Source: a virus
Virus record (IMG/VR): IMGVR_UViG_3300042295_002426
Span: 1-57,323 of that record
Reading direction: 5' to 3' (one strand)
Length of the DNA stretch: 57,323 nucleotides
Of the stretch, positions 13,639 through 21,044 are shown one piece after another. How positions within the stretch are numbered: the stretch's first letter is position 1; each line of letters begins with the position of its first letter. The notes under the pieces are model-generated. The model saw only the letters and a list, made by a program, of their open reading frames with translations. It did no database searches and was not told the origin of the DNA. Both the position numbers and the translations under genes were made by a program.

Positions 13639-15372
13639 CTACGGTGTTCCGCTTCCAACAGGGCAACAGCAAGATGGTGGCTCAGCAGCTTCGGGGCAGG
13701 CGCAGCGGGTGACGCAGGATATTGCAAGCGGATCGCTCAACATTCCCGCCATTTGCCCTTCGATGTTTGCCTTCATATCCTTGAAAGCTTCGTCCCAGCC
13801 ATGTGCTCCAGAAGCCAAGTTTAAAGCTTCATTTACGAGACTTCCTGCCATTGCGAGTGACGGGCTTCTCGCATGAATCAATGTCGATACGCAATTGACA
13901 AAGCAATGCATTTGTTTGTCTCTGACGTAAGTGTCGCCACCGACGCTACAAGGAGGAAACAAAGTCTCTGCGAGCTCCATAATTGCTTTGTGTATCAATC
14001 CTTCGGCGAGGGCGATTAACGCTACAACTAATGTAGGCGACAGCAATCCCAAATAGTCGAGATCGTTTACTCCACTATTCGCCGCGAACAAATAAACATT
14101 CCACCCGCCCGTCTCCCCGATAGGGTCGCGGTTGATCCACCGCCCCATCAGCGGCACGTAGAAGCGGTAGCCGTAGTTATACCAACCCGTCTCCACATCG
14201 CGGAACTGTCCCTGGAACCCGAAGTCCCACGCGTAGCTGGACGACGTCCGCGGCGAGAAGTCCGCCGCCATGATTCGCCGCACTCCGAAGGCCGAGTAGG
14301 CGTAGCGCTCTAGGACGGCTCCCGAGGTGTTCAAGATGGCCGATCCGTTGAAGTAGTCCATCGTCGCATAGAGCCGCTCGTCCAGCGTGCCGTTGCCATC
14401 GGTGTCCCGATCACGCAGGACCAGTTCATCCCGGTGCCCCGGTCGCTCGCCCCACAGGTAGGAGCGGGAGGCGGTGGTCGCGGAATCCACCCGCTCTTCC
14501 AAAGGCCTCCAGCGGTCGCTCCAGTAGGTGTGGGTCACGACACTTGCGGATTCCTTGGTGATCCGGCGGGAGAGGCCGTCGTAGGCGTTTTTTTGCACGG
14601 TCACGCCGTTCTCATCTTTCACTTCGACGAGTCGGTTCCAGGCATCCCAAACAAGGGTGAAGTGTTTGTTCCAGTCGCCTCCGGCTCCGGGGCGGATCTT
14701 GATCGCGTTCCCGGCGCGGTCGTACTCGATGCCCTGGCTCGATCCGTCGATTTGCGTCAATTGATTGTCCCGGTTGTTCGAGCGGGTTTGATCGAGCACG
14801 GCTGAACCGTTCGCGTTCTTCTGATAAGCGAGCCAGTTCCCGACGGGATCGTAGGTGAAGGTCTCGTCTTCCTTCGGCACTCCGCCGATGGCCGTTCGGT
14901 TGGTGTTCAGCGTCCCGACCGCATCGTCTTTCACCTGATACAATCCATCGTATTGGTAGGCCTCATCCTGCCCCGTCGCGGCGACGAGGTTCTTCTTCCA
15001 AGTCCGGTTCGACGCTTCGTTGAAGCCCCACTGCCAGGCATCGATGGGCGTGCCCGTTGAAACACTCTGCCAGCGCATCTCTTGCACCCGGCTGAAGCGG
15101 TCGTAGCCGTCGTAAGGGTCTCCGGAGTCGCCCATGCTGCCCCCGCCAAGGCGGATCATCGACATCTTCACGTTCGGTTGCGGATAGGCTATCTCGACGA
15201 AACGGGCGAGACCCGCCCGGATGTAATCGACCTTGTTCCCCGATTCGCCGGAGATGGCCACGGACTTCACGAGGCCGAAGGAATCCTCGATGCTGTCGCC
15301 CGCACCGTAGGCAAGGTTCACGACCCGGCCGTTCGGGTAGGTGATCGCCGTTCGTCTCGCCGTGTTGCTCAT
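13639..15372 (-). CDS. Rhs/YD-repeat protein, short form, cysteine-rich tip 2
   Basis: 577 residues from MSNTARRTAITYP; a TTG start seven codons upstream is possible. An in-frame TGA about 15 codons further upstream closes the frame, so there is no longer Rhs N-terminus. The core is nearly identical to 11596-13284 up to GRWINRDPIGE. The ~140-residue tip carries a hydrophobic helix (TLVVALIALAEGLIHKAIME), then RDKQMHCFVNCVSTLIHARS and a Cys-rich tail (CVTRCACPEAAEPPSCCCP). The same tip family is present in 15799-16338. The toxic activity, if any, is unknown; conserved His and Cys residues suggest metal binding or disulfides. Confidence 0.85.
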   Translation of the reverse strand: MSNTARRTAITYPNGRVVNLAYGAGDSIEDSFGLVKSVAISGESGNKVDYIRAGLARFVEIAYPQPNVKMSMIRLGGGSMGDSGDPYDGYDRFSRVQEMRWQSVSTGTPIDAWQWGFNEASNRTWKKNLVAATGQDEAYQYDGLYQVKDDAVGTLNTNRTAIGGVPKEDETFTYDPVGNWLAYQKNANGSAVLDQTRSNNRDNQLTQIDGSSQGIEYDRAGNAIKIRPGAGGDWNKHFTLVWDAWNRLVEVKDENGVTVQKNAYDGLSRRITKESASVVTHTYWSDRWRPLEERVDSATTASRSYLWGERPGHRDELVLRDRDTDGNGTLDERLYATMDYFNGSAILNTSGAVLERYAYSAFGVRRIMAADFSPRTSSSYAWDFGFQGQFRDVETGWYNYGYRFYVPLMGRWINRDPIGETGGWNVYLFAANSGVNDLDYLGLLSPTLVVALIALAEGLIHKAIMELAETLFPPCSVGGDTYVRDKQMHCFVNCVSTLIHARSPSLAMAGSLVNEALNLASGAHGWDEAFKDMKANIEGQMAGMLSDPLAISCVTRCACPEAAEPPSCCCPVGSGTP

Positions 15373-15490
15373 GGTGTCTGGTTTCGTGAACAAGGGCGGC
15401 GCTTCCCGTCCTGCGGTATTGTCGATTCAAGATTCTCGGACTTCCTCAGTCTCTTTCATGTTCCGACTTGAAAGATCCTTCGAGGTTTCA

Positions 15491-15808
15491 CTATTTAGAG
15501 GCGGATCCTCGTCTCCGGAACTGAACCATGTAAATGTCACCGGATCGCTCTATTTTTTCCACAACGAAGTCCGGTGGTATGGGGGACGAGAATATCACCA
15601 CCCCGCTTTCCTTCTCAAAGACTGAGAGGGTTTCCGAAAGAGCATTCTCCTTCATTGCAACGCCTGCAGAATCAAACGCCGTCGAATTCATAGGGATGTT
15701 GGTTAAATCGTTGAGGATAAAATTTCCCAACAGAAATAAGGCCAGAGATGCGATTACCGCAATCATGATCACCGTTCCGGTGGCTGCGAAAATCTTTTTC
15801 ACGGACAT
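15491..15808 (-). CDS. Membrane-anchored protein overlapping orphan Rhs tip 3 (candidate immunity protein)
   Basis: 105 residues from MSVKKIFAATG; an upstream ATG at 15844 is less likely. One long hydrophobic segment (TVIMIAVIASLALFLLGNFI) anchors a soluble domain (SETLSVFEKESGVVIFSS, DFVVEKIERSGDIYMVQFRR). Its start overlaps the end of the orphan Rhs tip by 10 bases, so the two are translationally coupled. Similar in plan to the protein at 13345-13620. Immunity to the cysteine-rich tip is the working guess. Confidence 0.6.
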   Translation of the reverse strand: MSVKKIFAATGTVIMIAVIASLALFLLGNFILNDLTNIPMNSTAFDSAGVAMKENALSETLSVFEKESGVVIFSSPIPPDFVVEKIERSGDIYMVQFRRRGSASK

Positions 15809-16338
15809 GGACAGCAGTCTTTCTGGGTGGATCCCAGAGGGCATTCACAACGATCTTTGCAAGTGTCCCAAAATGCAGATCCCTGAACTTGGCCGTATAT
15901 GTTTGAAGCCATGTCTCTCGCTGTGGATTCCCATCCTTCTCCGTCAATTAATAGATCCCAAGCCTCTTTCCCCAAGCTGAATAGCATTGCCATGGCTGAG
16001 TGGAAAATGTGGACTCGAGTAGAAATGCAATTGACGTAGCAATGCCTCTGTTTGTCTTTCCATATATCTTTATCGGGACAATGGGGAAATATCTCTACGG
16101 AGCGACGATAAATCAATTGATGAAGAATTCCTTCAATTATTGCAATGATTCCGAAAGCTGCCATCAGTCGGGGATCGAAAAGTCCGTATCTATCATTAGA
16201 ATTGATTGGATTGTTGGCTAGAAAGCCGTAGAGAGTTGAATCGGCGACCTCGCCGATAGGATCCCGATTGATCCACCTGCCAAGAAGCGGGACGTAGAAT
16301 CGGTAGCCGTAGTTACTGCTAGGGATTTCCTTTTTCAT
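15799..16338 (-). pseudogene. Orphan Rhs C-terminal tip 3
   Basis: Only the last ~22 residues of the Rhs core remain (NYGYRFYVPLLGRWINRDPI), followed by a tip homologous to that of 13639-15372: AAFGIIAIIEGILHQLIYRR, DKQRHCYVNCISTRVH, CKDRCECP, CCPCP. An ATG at 16338 (MKKEIPSSN) could start a 179-residue protein, but the upstream core is replaced by REP-like sequence containing CTTCCCGCCGTAGTCCCGG. I treat it as a displaced tip left by earlier recombination. It might still be expressed or serve as a donor. Confidence 0.7.
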
Positions 16339-16557
16339 CCCCTCGGCCCCCTTCCCGCCGTAGTCCCGGGGGCAGGGAGATGTTGATGGGTCCCGAGGGC
16401 TTTTATTCGTTTTGTCTCGAAGCGTCAAGCATTTCTGATTGGTAAAATCGGACGCTCGTTCCGCACTCATGCCGCCTCTCGCTTCGTTTCGCTCCGAGCG
16501 CGGGCACCCGACCGGCCCCCCCCTTCCCACGCGGCTTCCTTCGGCTCCCCAGACGTC

Positions 16558-16755
16558 CTACGACTCCCGCTCAATCTTCTCCTCCACGGCCTCTCGGATC
16601 CAGGGCGCTAGCTTCATCTTGCGCTTGCGGGAGGCTCTCACCGCTTCGCCCTTGAGGTCGCCGAGGTCGATCACGATCCTGCCCTTGCCGGAGATCTTCT
16701 CCTCGTCGGGCTTCTTGGCGTTGTCGTTCCCTTGTAGTTTCTCGGATCGGCTCAT
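16558..16755 (-). CDS. Hypothetical small basic protein, 65 aa
   Basis: MSRSEKLQGNDNAKKPDEEK, then RIVIDLGDLKGEAVRASRKR and LAPWIREAVEEKIERES. The second half reads like a ribbon-helix-helix: strand IVIDL, helix, turn, helix. A TTG at 16773 overlapping the preceding stop would add six residues. It is the last gene of a leftward operon of five small phage genes, and may regulate it. Confidence 0.5.
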   Translation of the reverse strand: MSRSEKLQGNDNAKKPDEEKISGKGRIVIDLGDLKGEAVRASRKRKMKLAPWIREAVEEKIERES

Positions 16756-16769
16756 CAACCGATTTTTCT

Positions 16770-17087
16770 TCAAATTTCAGACTTTGGCAACTCGTTGATC
16801 GCGCGTTGGGCGGAAACCTTCCAGGAGGCGCGGTAGGTGGCGGCCATTTCAATGGCCCACTGCACGAGGTGTTCGTAGCCTTCGAGGTTTCGCGACGCCA
16901 GAGCAAGGCGCACCGCTGTCTCGGCGCGGAGGGTCCGCGAGCAGATCTGCGCGGCTTCCCACCTGACCTGAGGGTGGTCTTTCCATCGTCCCTCGACTCG
17001 CTGGCGGATGAGCCATCCGGTCCGGACGTTGAGGGGCTTGGTGACGAGACGTTCCGCCTCGGCGATTTCGGGGGCTTCGATTTTCAT
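16770..17087 (-). CDS. Hypothetical phage protein, 105 aa
   Basis: A helical soluble protein (EIAEAERLVTKPLNVRTGWL, RWEAAQICSRTLRAETAVRL, YEHLVQWAIEMAATYRASW). No family recognised. Located in the leftward operon 18605-16558 between unknown genes, with a GC content like the phage rather than the Rhs tips. Confidence 0.6.
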   Translation of the reverse strand: MKIEAPEIAEAERLVTKPLNVRTGWLIRQRVEGRWKDHPQVRWEAAQICSRTLRAETAVRLALASRNLEGYEHLVQWAIEMAATYRASWKVSAQRAINELPKSEI

Positions 17088-17159
17088 GGGTGATGAGGTC
17101 TGGTGCGGGCGTGTCCCGATTGCCGCTCCCTGGGTTCATTCCAAGGGGCGGGCATCGGA

Positions 17160-17570
17160 TCAGGCATCCTGCCACTGGTCGAGGAGGGTCCGGTGGAGTC
17201 GGGTGATGTCGTCGCGGATGAGTCTGTCGATCTCCGCCAGGGTTTCGGGCCGGAGTGGCAGGAATGAATCCCCGCGGAGCATCCCGGGATCGGCAAGCCC
17301 GAGCCCGGTGATGATCGGTTTCTCCTCCGAGGCAAGGGCGGGCGCGTAGCGCAATCCCTCGAGGCAGGGACTGCCTCCGTTGCTGCCGTCGTAGGACCGC
17401 ATCAGGTCGATACGGCGGGCACGGGTGTCCCTCGAGCCGATGGCGATATCCACGACCTGGGGACCGGTGCTGCCGTCGAGGTTGATCTGGTCGGCAAGGG
17501 TGTTGAGTTTGTCGGCCTGGTCGAGCAGGCGGGACAGTGCGTGCAGATGGTTCAGTTGGTTGTAGTTCAT
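17160..17570 (-). CDS. Hypothetical phage protein, 136 aa
   Basis: Start chosen at MNYNQLNHLHALSRLLDQAD; an upstream in-frame extension to 17708 overlaps the preceding gene and is proline-rich noise. Helical N-terminus, then INLDGSTGPQVVDIAIGSRD, RRIDLMRSYDGS and a helical C-terminus (AEIDRLIRDDITRLHRTLLD). It resembles a scaffold of helices with a beta section; function unknown. Separated by about 100 bases from its upstream neighbour in the leftward operon. Confidence 0.6.
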   Translation of the reverse strand: MNYNQLNHLHALSRLLDQADKLNTLADQINLDGSTGPQVVDIAIGSRDTRARRIDLMRSYDGSNGGSPCLEGLRYAPALASEEKPIITGLGLADPGMLRGDSFLPLRPETLAEIDRLIRDDITRLHRTLLDQWQDA

Positions 17571-17670
17571 AAGGCATTCCGGCATCCGGCCGGTCGGGTT
17601 TGGGTTAGGCGGAGATTGACTCCTGGCCGCCCCCTCCCATCGCCGGGAAGGGGCGGGTAAGGGGGCGACG

Positions 17671-18354
17671 TCAACCGAGAGTGGGGGCGCCGTGGGCCGC
17701 CAGGGCATCGCGCAAGACTAGGCAATGCCAGTCCCCCTTGATCTCCTCGATCACTTCGCCGGCGCGGCAGAGAGTGTGGTCCTGTGAATCGGCTGAATAC
17801 CAAAGCCGTCTGGACTCGACCTCGATCCCGGCAATGGCCGCCATCTCCTGCCAGGTCAACCGGCGGAGCTGCACCTCACCGTCGTCCCAGATGATGCGGT
17901 CTCCCTCGATCCGGCCGGTCCTCGCACCGTGGCGGCGCCACCAGGCCGAATAGACCGTGCGTCCGACCCGGTCCATCGGTCCGGGCTCCCCCTTCGGGGT
18001 CTTGAGTTGCCCGGCGATCGCCATGGTCATCACCGAGCTGTTCTCCGCGACTGCGGTGGCAACCGGCCCGGTCATGACGTCCCGATCGAGTCGTTCGATG
18101 GCATCGGGGGCAAGATCGCGACCGTAGATGGGGGACTGGATCGCGAGCGACCACGATCGATCGATGGCGGGACGTTTGTCGATGACGAGGGCATCGGTGT
18201 AGTCTGACTTCGGATCCGGAGTCCAGGTCTCGGGGGAAGCGTAGCCGGAAAGGCACGAGGAGCATCCTGCGACTCTCCGGAGCGGGGTCCGCTCCTCGTG
18301 GTGGCCACCTAGACCGAAACCGAGCAGGGAGACGTGTTCGGTTTTGCCGTTCAT
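17671..18354 (-). CDS. Hypothetical phage protein, 227 aa
   Basis: Overlaps the preceding gene by four bases (ATGA). No family recognised. It contains CSSCLSGYASPETWTPDPKS, then DYTDALVIDKRPAIDRSWSL and AIQSPIYGRDL, and in the C-terminal half WWRRHGARTGRIEGDRI, LRRLTWQEMAAIAGIEVES. A CxxC pair occurs at about 31-34. The alternation of aromatic and charged residues suggests a globular enzyme or DNA-binding protein. Part of the leftward operon controlled from about 18650. Confidence 0.6.
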   Translation of the reverse strand: MNGKTEHVSLLGFGLGGHHEERTPLRRVAGCSSCLSGYASPETWTPDPKSDYTDALVIDKRPAIDRSWSLAIQSPIYGRDLAPDAIERLDRDVMTGPVATAVAENSSVMTMAIAGQLKTPKGEPGPMDRVGRTVYSAWWRRHGARTGRIEGDRIIWDDGEVQLRRLTWQEMAAIAGIEVESRRLWYSADSQDHTLCRAGEVIEEIKGDWHCLVLRDALAAHGAPTLG

Positions 18355-18605
18355 GCCGCACCTCCTTCCAGGTCGGCACCCACGATCTCCAGGAACTCGT
18401 CGAGTTGAGACTCGGCACCGAGTTCCCAGAGATGGGTGGCGATCACGTTCACTGCTTCATGCATCCCCTTACTCCGAAAGACTGCGTCAACGAAGTCGCA
18501 AGCCTGGGCGCGGGGATCGGTCAGGTCGAGGGTTTGGTCTGGGGACTGATCGTGGTTCAGTCGGTATTTCGCCGCCCGAAGGACGGCATCAAGGTAGGTG
18601 TTCAT
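18351..18605 (-). CDS. Hypothetical phage protein, 84 aa, first gene of leftward operon
   Basis: The ATG at 18605 (MNTYLDAVLRAAKYRLNHDQ) lies about 37 bases downstream of the predicted start point of a promoter at 18649-18677; an upstream in-frame ATG at 18677 would read through that promoter and is rejected. Acidic helical protein (ACDFVDAVFRSKGMHEAVNV, LDEFLEIVGADLEGG). Stop overlaps the next start, implying coupled translation. Function unknown; early regulatory role inferred from position. Confidence 0.6.
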   Translation of the reverse strand: MNTYLDAVLRAAKYRLNHDQSPDQTLDLTDPRAQACDFVDAVFRSKGMHEAVNVIATHLWELGAESQLDEFLEIVGADLEGGAA

Positions 18606-18648
18606 GATGTTGGATCCCGGATCCGCCGGGACGGGTTGATTGGACCGT

Positions 18649-18677
18649 TTTTTAAATTGAATACAGTCATCGGTCAA
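18649..18677 (-). promoter_or_regulatory. Predicted promoter of the leftward operon
   Basis: Minus strand -35 TTGACC (18677-18672), a 17-base spacer and -10-like TAAAAA (18654-18649). The surrounding stretch is much more AT-rich than the phage average and contains the repeated ACCGTTTTTTA / ACGGTTTTTTA on the plus strand. Confidence 0.45.
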
Positions 18678-18710
18678 ACGGTTTTTTATAGCGAAAACAA
18701 ATGGGCATTT

Positions 18711-18805
18711 GGTCCCGCGGGACTGGTCCCGTGGTCCCGTGCGGGACTAGGACGGGACTGGTCCCGTGGTCCCGTCGTCCCCTATAGGGGGACGGGACCG
18801 GGACC
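18711..18805. repeat. Iteron-like GGTCCCG / CGGGACC array
   Basis: Five GGTCCCG copies on the plus strand (18711, 18725, 18733, 18760, 18768) and inverted CGGGACC copies at the right end, plus several CGGGACT copies. One 23-base block starting CGGGACTGGTCCCGTGGTCC is repeated exactly at 18718-18740 and 18753-18775. It lies in the gap between the leftward operon and the probable small terminase gene. Such arrays serve as replication origins, repressor operators or terminase recognition sites. Confidence 0.8.
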
Positions 18806-18894
18806 AAACCAGTCCACGGTCGAGACGAGACCAAGAACGGCAGGACGGACAGAGTTGTCTGTTGAAATCGCAGAGAGAAAAGGTAGGCTGAACC

Positions 18895-19416
18895 ATGGCC
18901 ACAGCGATGAGGACACCGGCACAGGACAGGGCAATGCGATTCCTCCCTCAGGCTATCACCGAGGGCTGGACTATCGCCAAGCTCTCCAGGGAGGCCGGGA
19001 TCGGGAAGGACACCGCCCGGAAGCTCCTGCAACAAAGCTCCGAAAGAAATCGCCGCTCCATCGGCTCCGAACTCGACCGGGAAGGTAACCGGGCGGTGGC
19101 GGTGGCACGGCAAGTCAGGGACGGGCAAATCGAGCAGGCCGCGCGAATCGAGGCACTCACCGAAAAGGCCCTCAAATCCCTCGAAGAGAAGGCCGCCCAG
19201 GGTGAGTTGTCGATCCGCGATCTCGGCGATCTCGCCAAGCTCCGCGAGAAACACTGGGCGCACGTCAAAGACATGGCCGGGCTCAACTTGGCGGAGAGGC
19301 TTGCGGTGGCGAAGGCGAAGGGCGATGCCGCCGGTCGTGGCTTCGCCGGAGCCCTCCTCGATGCCACCTCGATCGACCTGGGTGACGGGGTTTTTGATGT
19401 GGTAACTGATGGTTAA
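18895..19416 (+). CDS. Probable terminase small subunit / HTH DNA-binding protein
   Basis: 173 residues. An N-terminal helix-turn-helix (RFLPQAITEGWTIAKLSREA, then GIGKDTARKLLQQ) precedes long helices (VRDGQIEQAARIEALTEKAL, AAQGELSIRDLGDLAKLREK) that could oligomerise, the plan of small terminase subunits. AAGGTAGG lies 8 bases before the ATG. It is adjacent to the iteron-like array, a possible packaging or origin recognition site, and 1.6 kb from the large terminase, though on the opposite strand. A replication initiator or regulator cannot be excluded. Confidence 0.55.
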   Translation: MATAMRTPAQDRAMRFLPQAITEGWTIAKLSREAGIGKDTARKLLQQSSERNRRSIGSELDREGNRAVAVARQVRDGQIEQAARIEALTEKALKSLEEKAAQGELSIRDLGDLAKLREKHWAHVKDMAGLNLAERLAVAKAKGDAAGRGFAGALLDATSIDLGDGVFDVVTDG

Positions 19417-19773
19417 TCACTTGGCCGATCTAGGCAGAACGGGGGATTGATCCGGTGTGATGCCACTTTTGTAGCCACTTCTCCCTGCGAGGATCCCGGC
19501 GCCCGGCATTTTCACCGGCGAGATAGACCGGCCTTGCTCCTGACCTGGGTGGTTGGATCCCTTTCCTTCGAGGGGAGGGGGCAGGCCGGCAGGCGAGCGA
19601 CGCCGGGCTCGAGCGGGCAGGCAGGCAGGCCGGAGGCGCGGGGGGTATGGCGGGGGGTGGGGTGGGGCCGCGCAGCGGCCCACGGCCCTCAGAATGTCAC
19701 CCCCCGTGAAAAATTTCGACTCGCGTGCGAAGAGGGTTACCCTCTCACCAAAGTCATTACCCCAACACTCCGC
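19417..19773. other. Gene-free GC-rich gap
   Basis: No convincing gene. It holds a copy of the GTGATGCCAC-type repeat (19457-19481) and a very G-rich stretch (about 19566-19680) with repeated GGCAGGC units, followed by GTGAAAAATTTCGACTCGCG, which resembles GTGAAACTTTCGGCTCGTGC at 20212. Open frames on both strands here have low-complexity translations and are rejected. Confidence 0.6.
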
Positions 19774-20190
19774 ATGAAGCCAATCATCCTCCTTTTCACC
19801 GTCCTGTTTTTCCAGAATGTGATCTACGCCCAATACGAGACCTTGATCTACCAGGCTGCGGATGGCCCCCTTGAAATCGAGATTCCCGAGGGAAAAGTTC
19901 TCGAAGTTGGGACATTTACCCACAGTGCTCTTGAGCGGGATTGTTTTCTCACATTGGTGAAAAGCGGTCGTGAAATCCCAATTCTCGTTTCTCTCTTCAT
20001 CTCAAACCATCTAAATGATGGAGCCTTGATGCCTTTCGCAGGCCCGGCGGTTTTGAAGGTTTCCTCATCTTTTCCTAATGGGAGAGCTGCCCTCACCTAT
20101 CGAATATTCAAAAACGAGGATCCGGATGCCGAACCGGTGCGCCCCATCATCCAGGTTCAAACGATCTGCCGCTGCAAGAAGGGTCGTTGA
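19774..20190 (+). CDS. Secreted protein of unknown function, 138 aa
   Basis: A clear signal peptide (MKPIILLFTVLFFQNVIYAQ, cleavage after IYA) is followed by a small beta-rich domain (PLEIEIPEGKVLEVGTFTHS, REIPILVSLFISNHL, LTYRIFKNEDPD) and a C-terminal CRCKKGR. The start is the ATG after a C/A-rich leader, and a frame extension upstream is low complexity. It lies between imperfect copies of a ~40-base sequence (19706 and 20212) and has lower GC than its surroundings, so it looks like an inserted cargo gene (moron) in the packaging region. Confidence 0.72.
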   Translation: MKPIILLFTVLFFQNVIYAQYETLIYQAADGPLEIEIPEGKVLEVGTFTHSALERDCFLTLVKSGREIPILVSLFISNHLNDGALMPFAGPAVLKVSSSFPNGRAALTYRIFKNEDPDAEPVRPIIQVQTICRCKKGR

Positions 20191-20248
20191 TTCCCCGCGC
20201 GCGTCACGCGCCGTGAAACTTTCGGCTCGTGCGTGAAAGGCGGTCGGG

Positions 20249-20869
20249 CTACCCCCCGCAGATCCCGCAGGGCCTTCCTTCGTCCGGGCCGCAGGCTCGA
20301 CCGCGTGAGGTCTGCCCATACCACCGGCAGGACGTGTTGTGCCGGACTCCTGAACTGGAGTTGAGCCAGTGCCCGCCAGTGGCCGTCTGGGGCTTCTTCT
20401 TGATGGCACGGTAGTCCCAGGGGGCAATCGGATTAAACCCCGCCCAGAGACCACGGCTTTCAGCTCGGGCCGCACTTTCCGCGGCAGCGAGGTCGGGGTC
20501 GTCTGAGTATTTGACGTAGTGCCAGGCGAAGCCCGCCCGGACCATAGCGAGGTTCACGTTCTGGCCGTCCGCGAAAACGGTCCCGAGAGTGCGCTGGTAG
20601 CGGTCGGTCCCTGAGACTTGCAGCGTGACGGTCTTCCCTGCCGTGAGATCCGAGAGGGCCCGCTTCGAGGCAGCAGAGAACTCCTGCCCGTTCTCCGGGG
20701 CGTCGATACCGTCGAGGCGGACCTTGAGCTGGGTCCGTTCCGGCGTGAGGAGGGTGAGGGTGTCGCCGTCTGCGATCCCCACGACCTTCCCGGTAACCGT
20801 TTGGGCGGAGGCGGGGATGGTGAGAAGTGCGGAAACCAAGAGAAAGACAATTCCTGTAGGGCGATTCAC
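20249..20869 (-). CDS. Secreted thermonuclease (SNase family)
   Basis: 206 residues. Signal peptide 1-22 (IVFLLVSALLTIPASA). SNase core: VVGIADGDTLTLL, RLDGIDAPENGQ with the catalytic Arg and Glu, and DRYQRTLGTVFADGQ with the second Arg; AWHYVKYSDDPDL follows. The C-terminal tail (GVRHNTSCRWYGQTSRGRAC, EGRPCGICGG) has four cysteines and may bind metal or the envelope. The enzyme would cut extracellular or periplasmic DNA and RNA. Its place between terminase genes on the opposite strand marks it as cargo; superinfection exclusion or nutrient scavenging are possible roles. Confidence 0.88.
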   Translation of the reverse strand: MNRPTGIVFLLVSALLTIPASAQTVTGKVVGIADGDTLTLLTPERTQLKVRLDGIDAPENGQEFSAASKRALSDLTAGKTVTLQVSGTDRYQRTLGTVFADGQNVNLAMVRAGFAWHYVKYSDDPDLAAAESAARAESRGLWAGFNPIAPWDYRAIKKKPQTATGGHWLNSSSGVRHNTSCRWYGQTSRGRACGPDEGRPCGICGG

Positions 20870-21044
20870 GCGCTCATGATACGTGAGTTTCGCCTAGCAG
20901 GCGATGGGTTTTCCAACCATGATCGAAACCGACGCTCGCCTGTTCGCGAGAGACAAACATCCGCAGCTTGGTGTAGATCTCGAGCGAGAGTCCTGAACCC
21001 TGCCATCGCCGATATCGCCGCGACCTTGCTCGGGGAACGATTTT

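Noticed and set aside
12028-15372. CRISPR-like or satellite repeat
   Set aside because: The repeats are long coding blocks of Rhs core with one copy offset, not short repeats with unique spacers. No CRISPR array was found anywhere in the window.
19447-19773. Open frames on both strands in the G-rich gap before the secreted protein
   Set aside because: Translations are glycine/arginine or proline-rich and lack any domain; the real start is the signal-peptide ATG at 19774.
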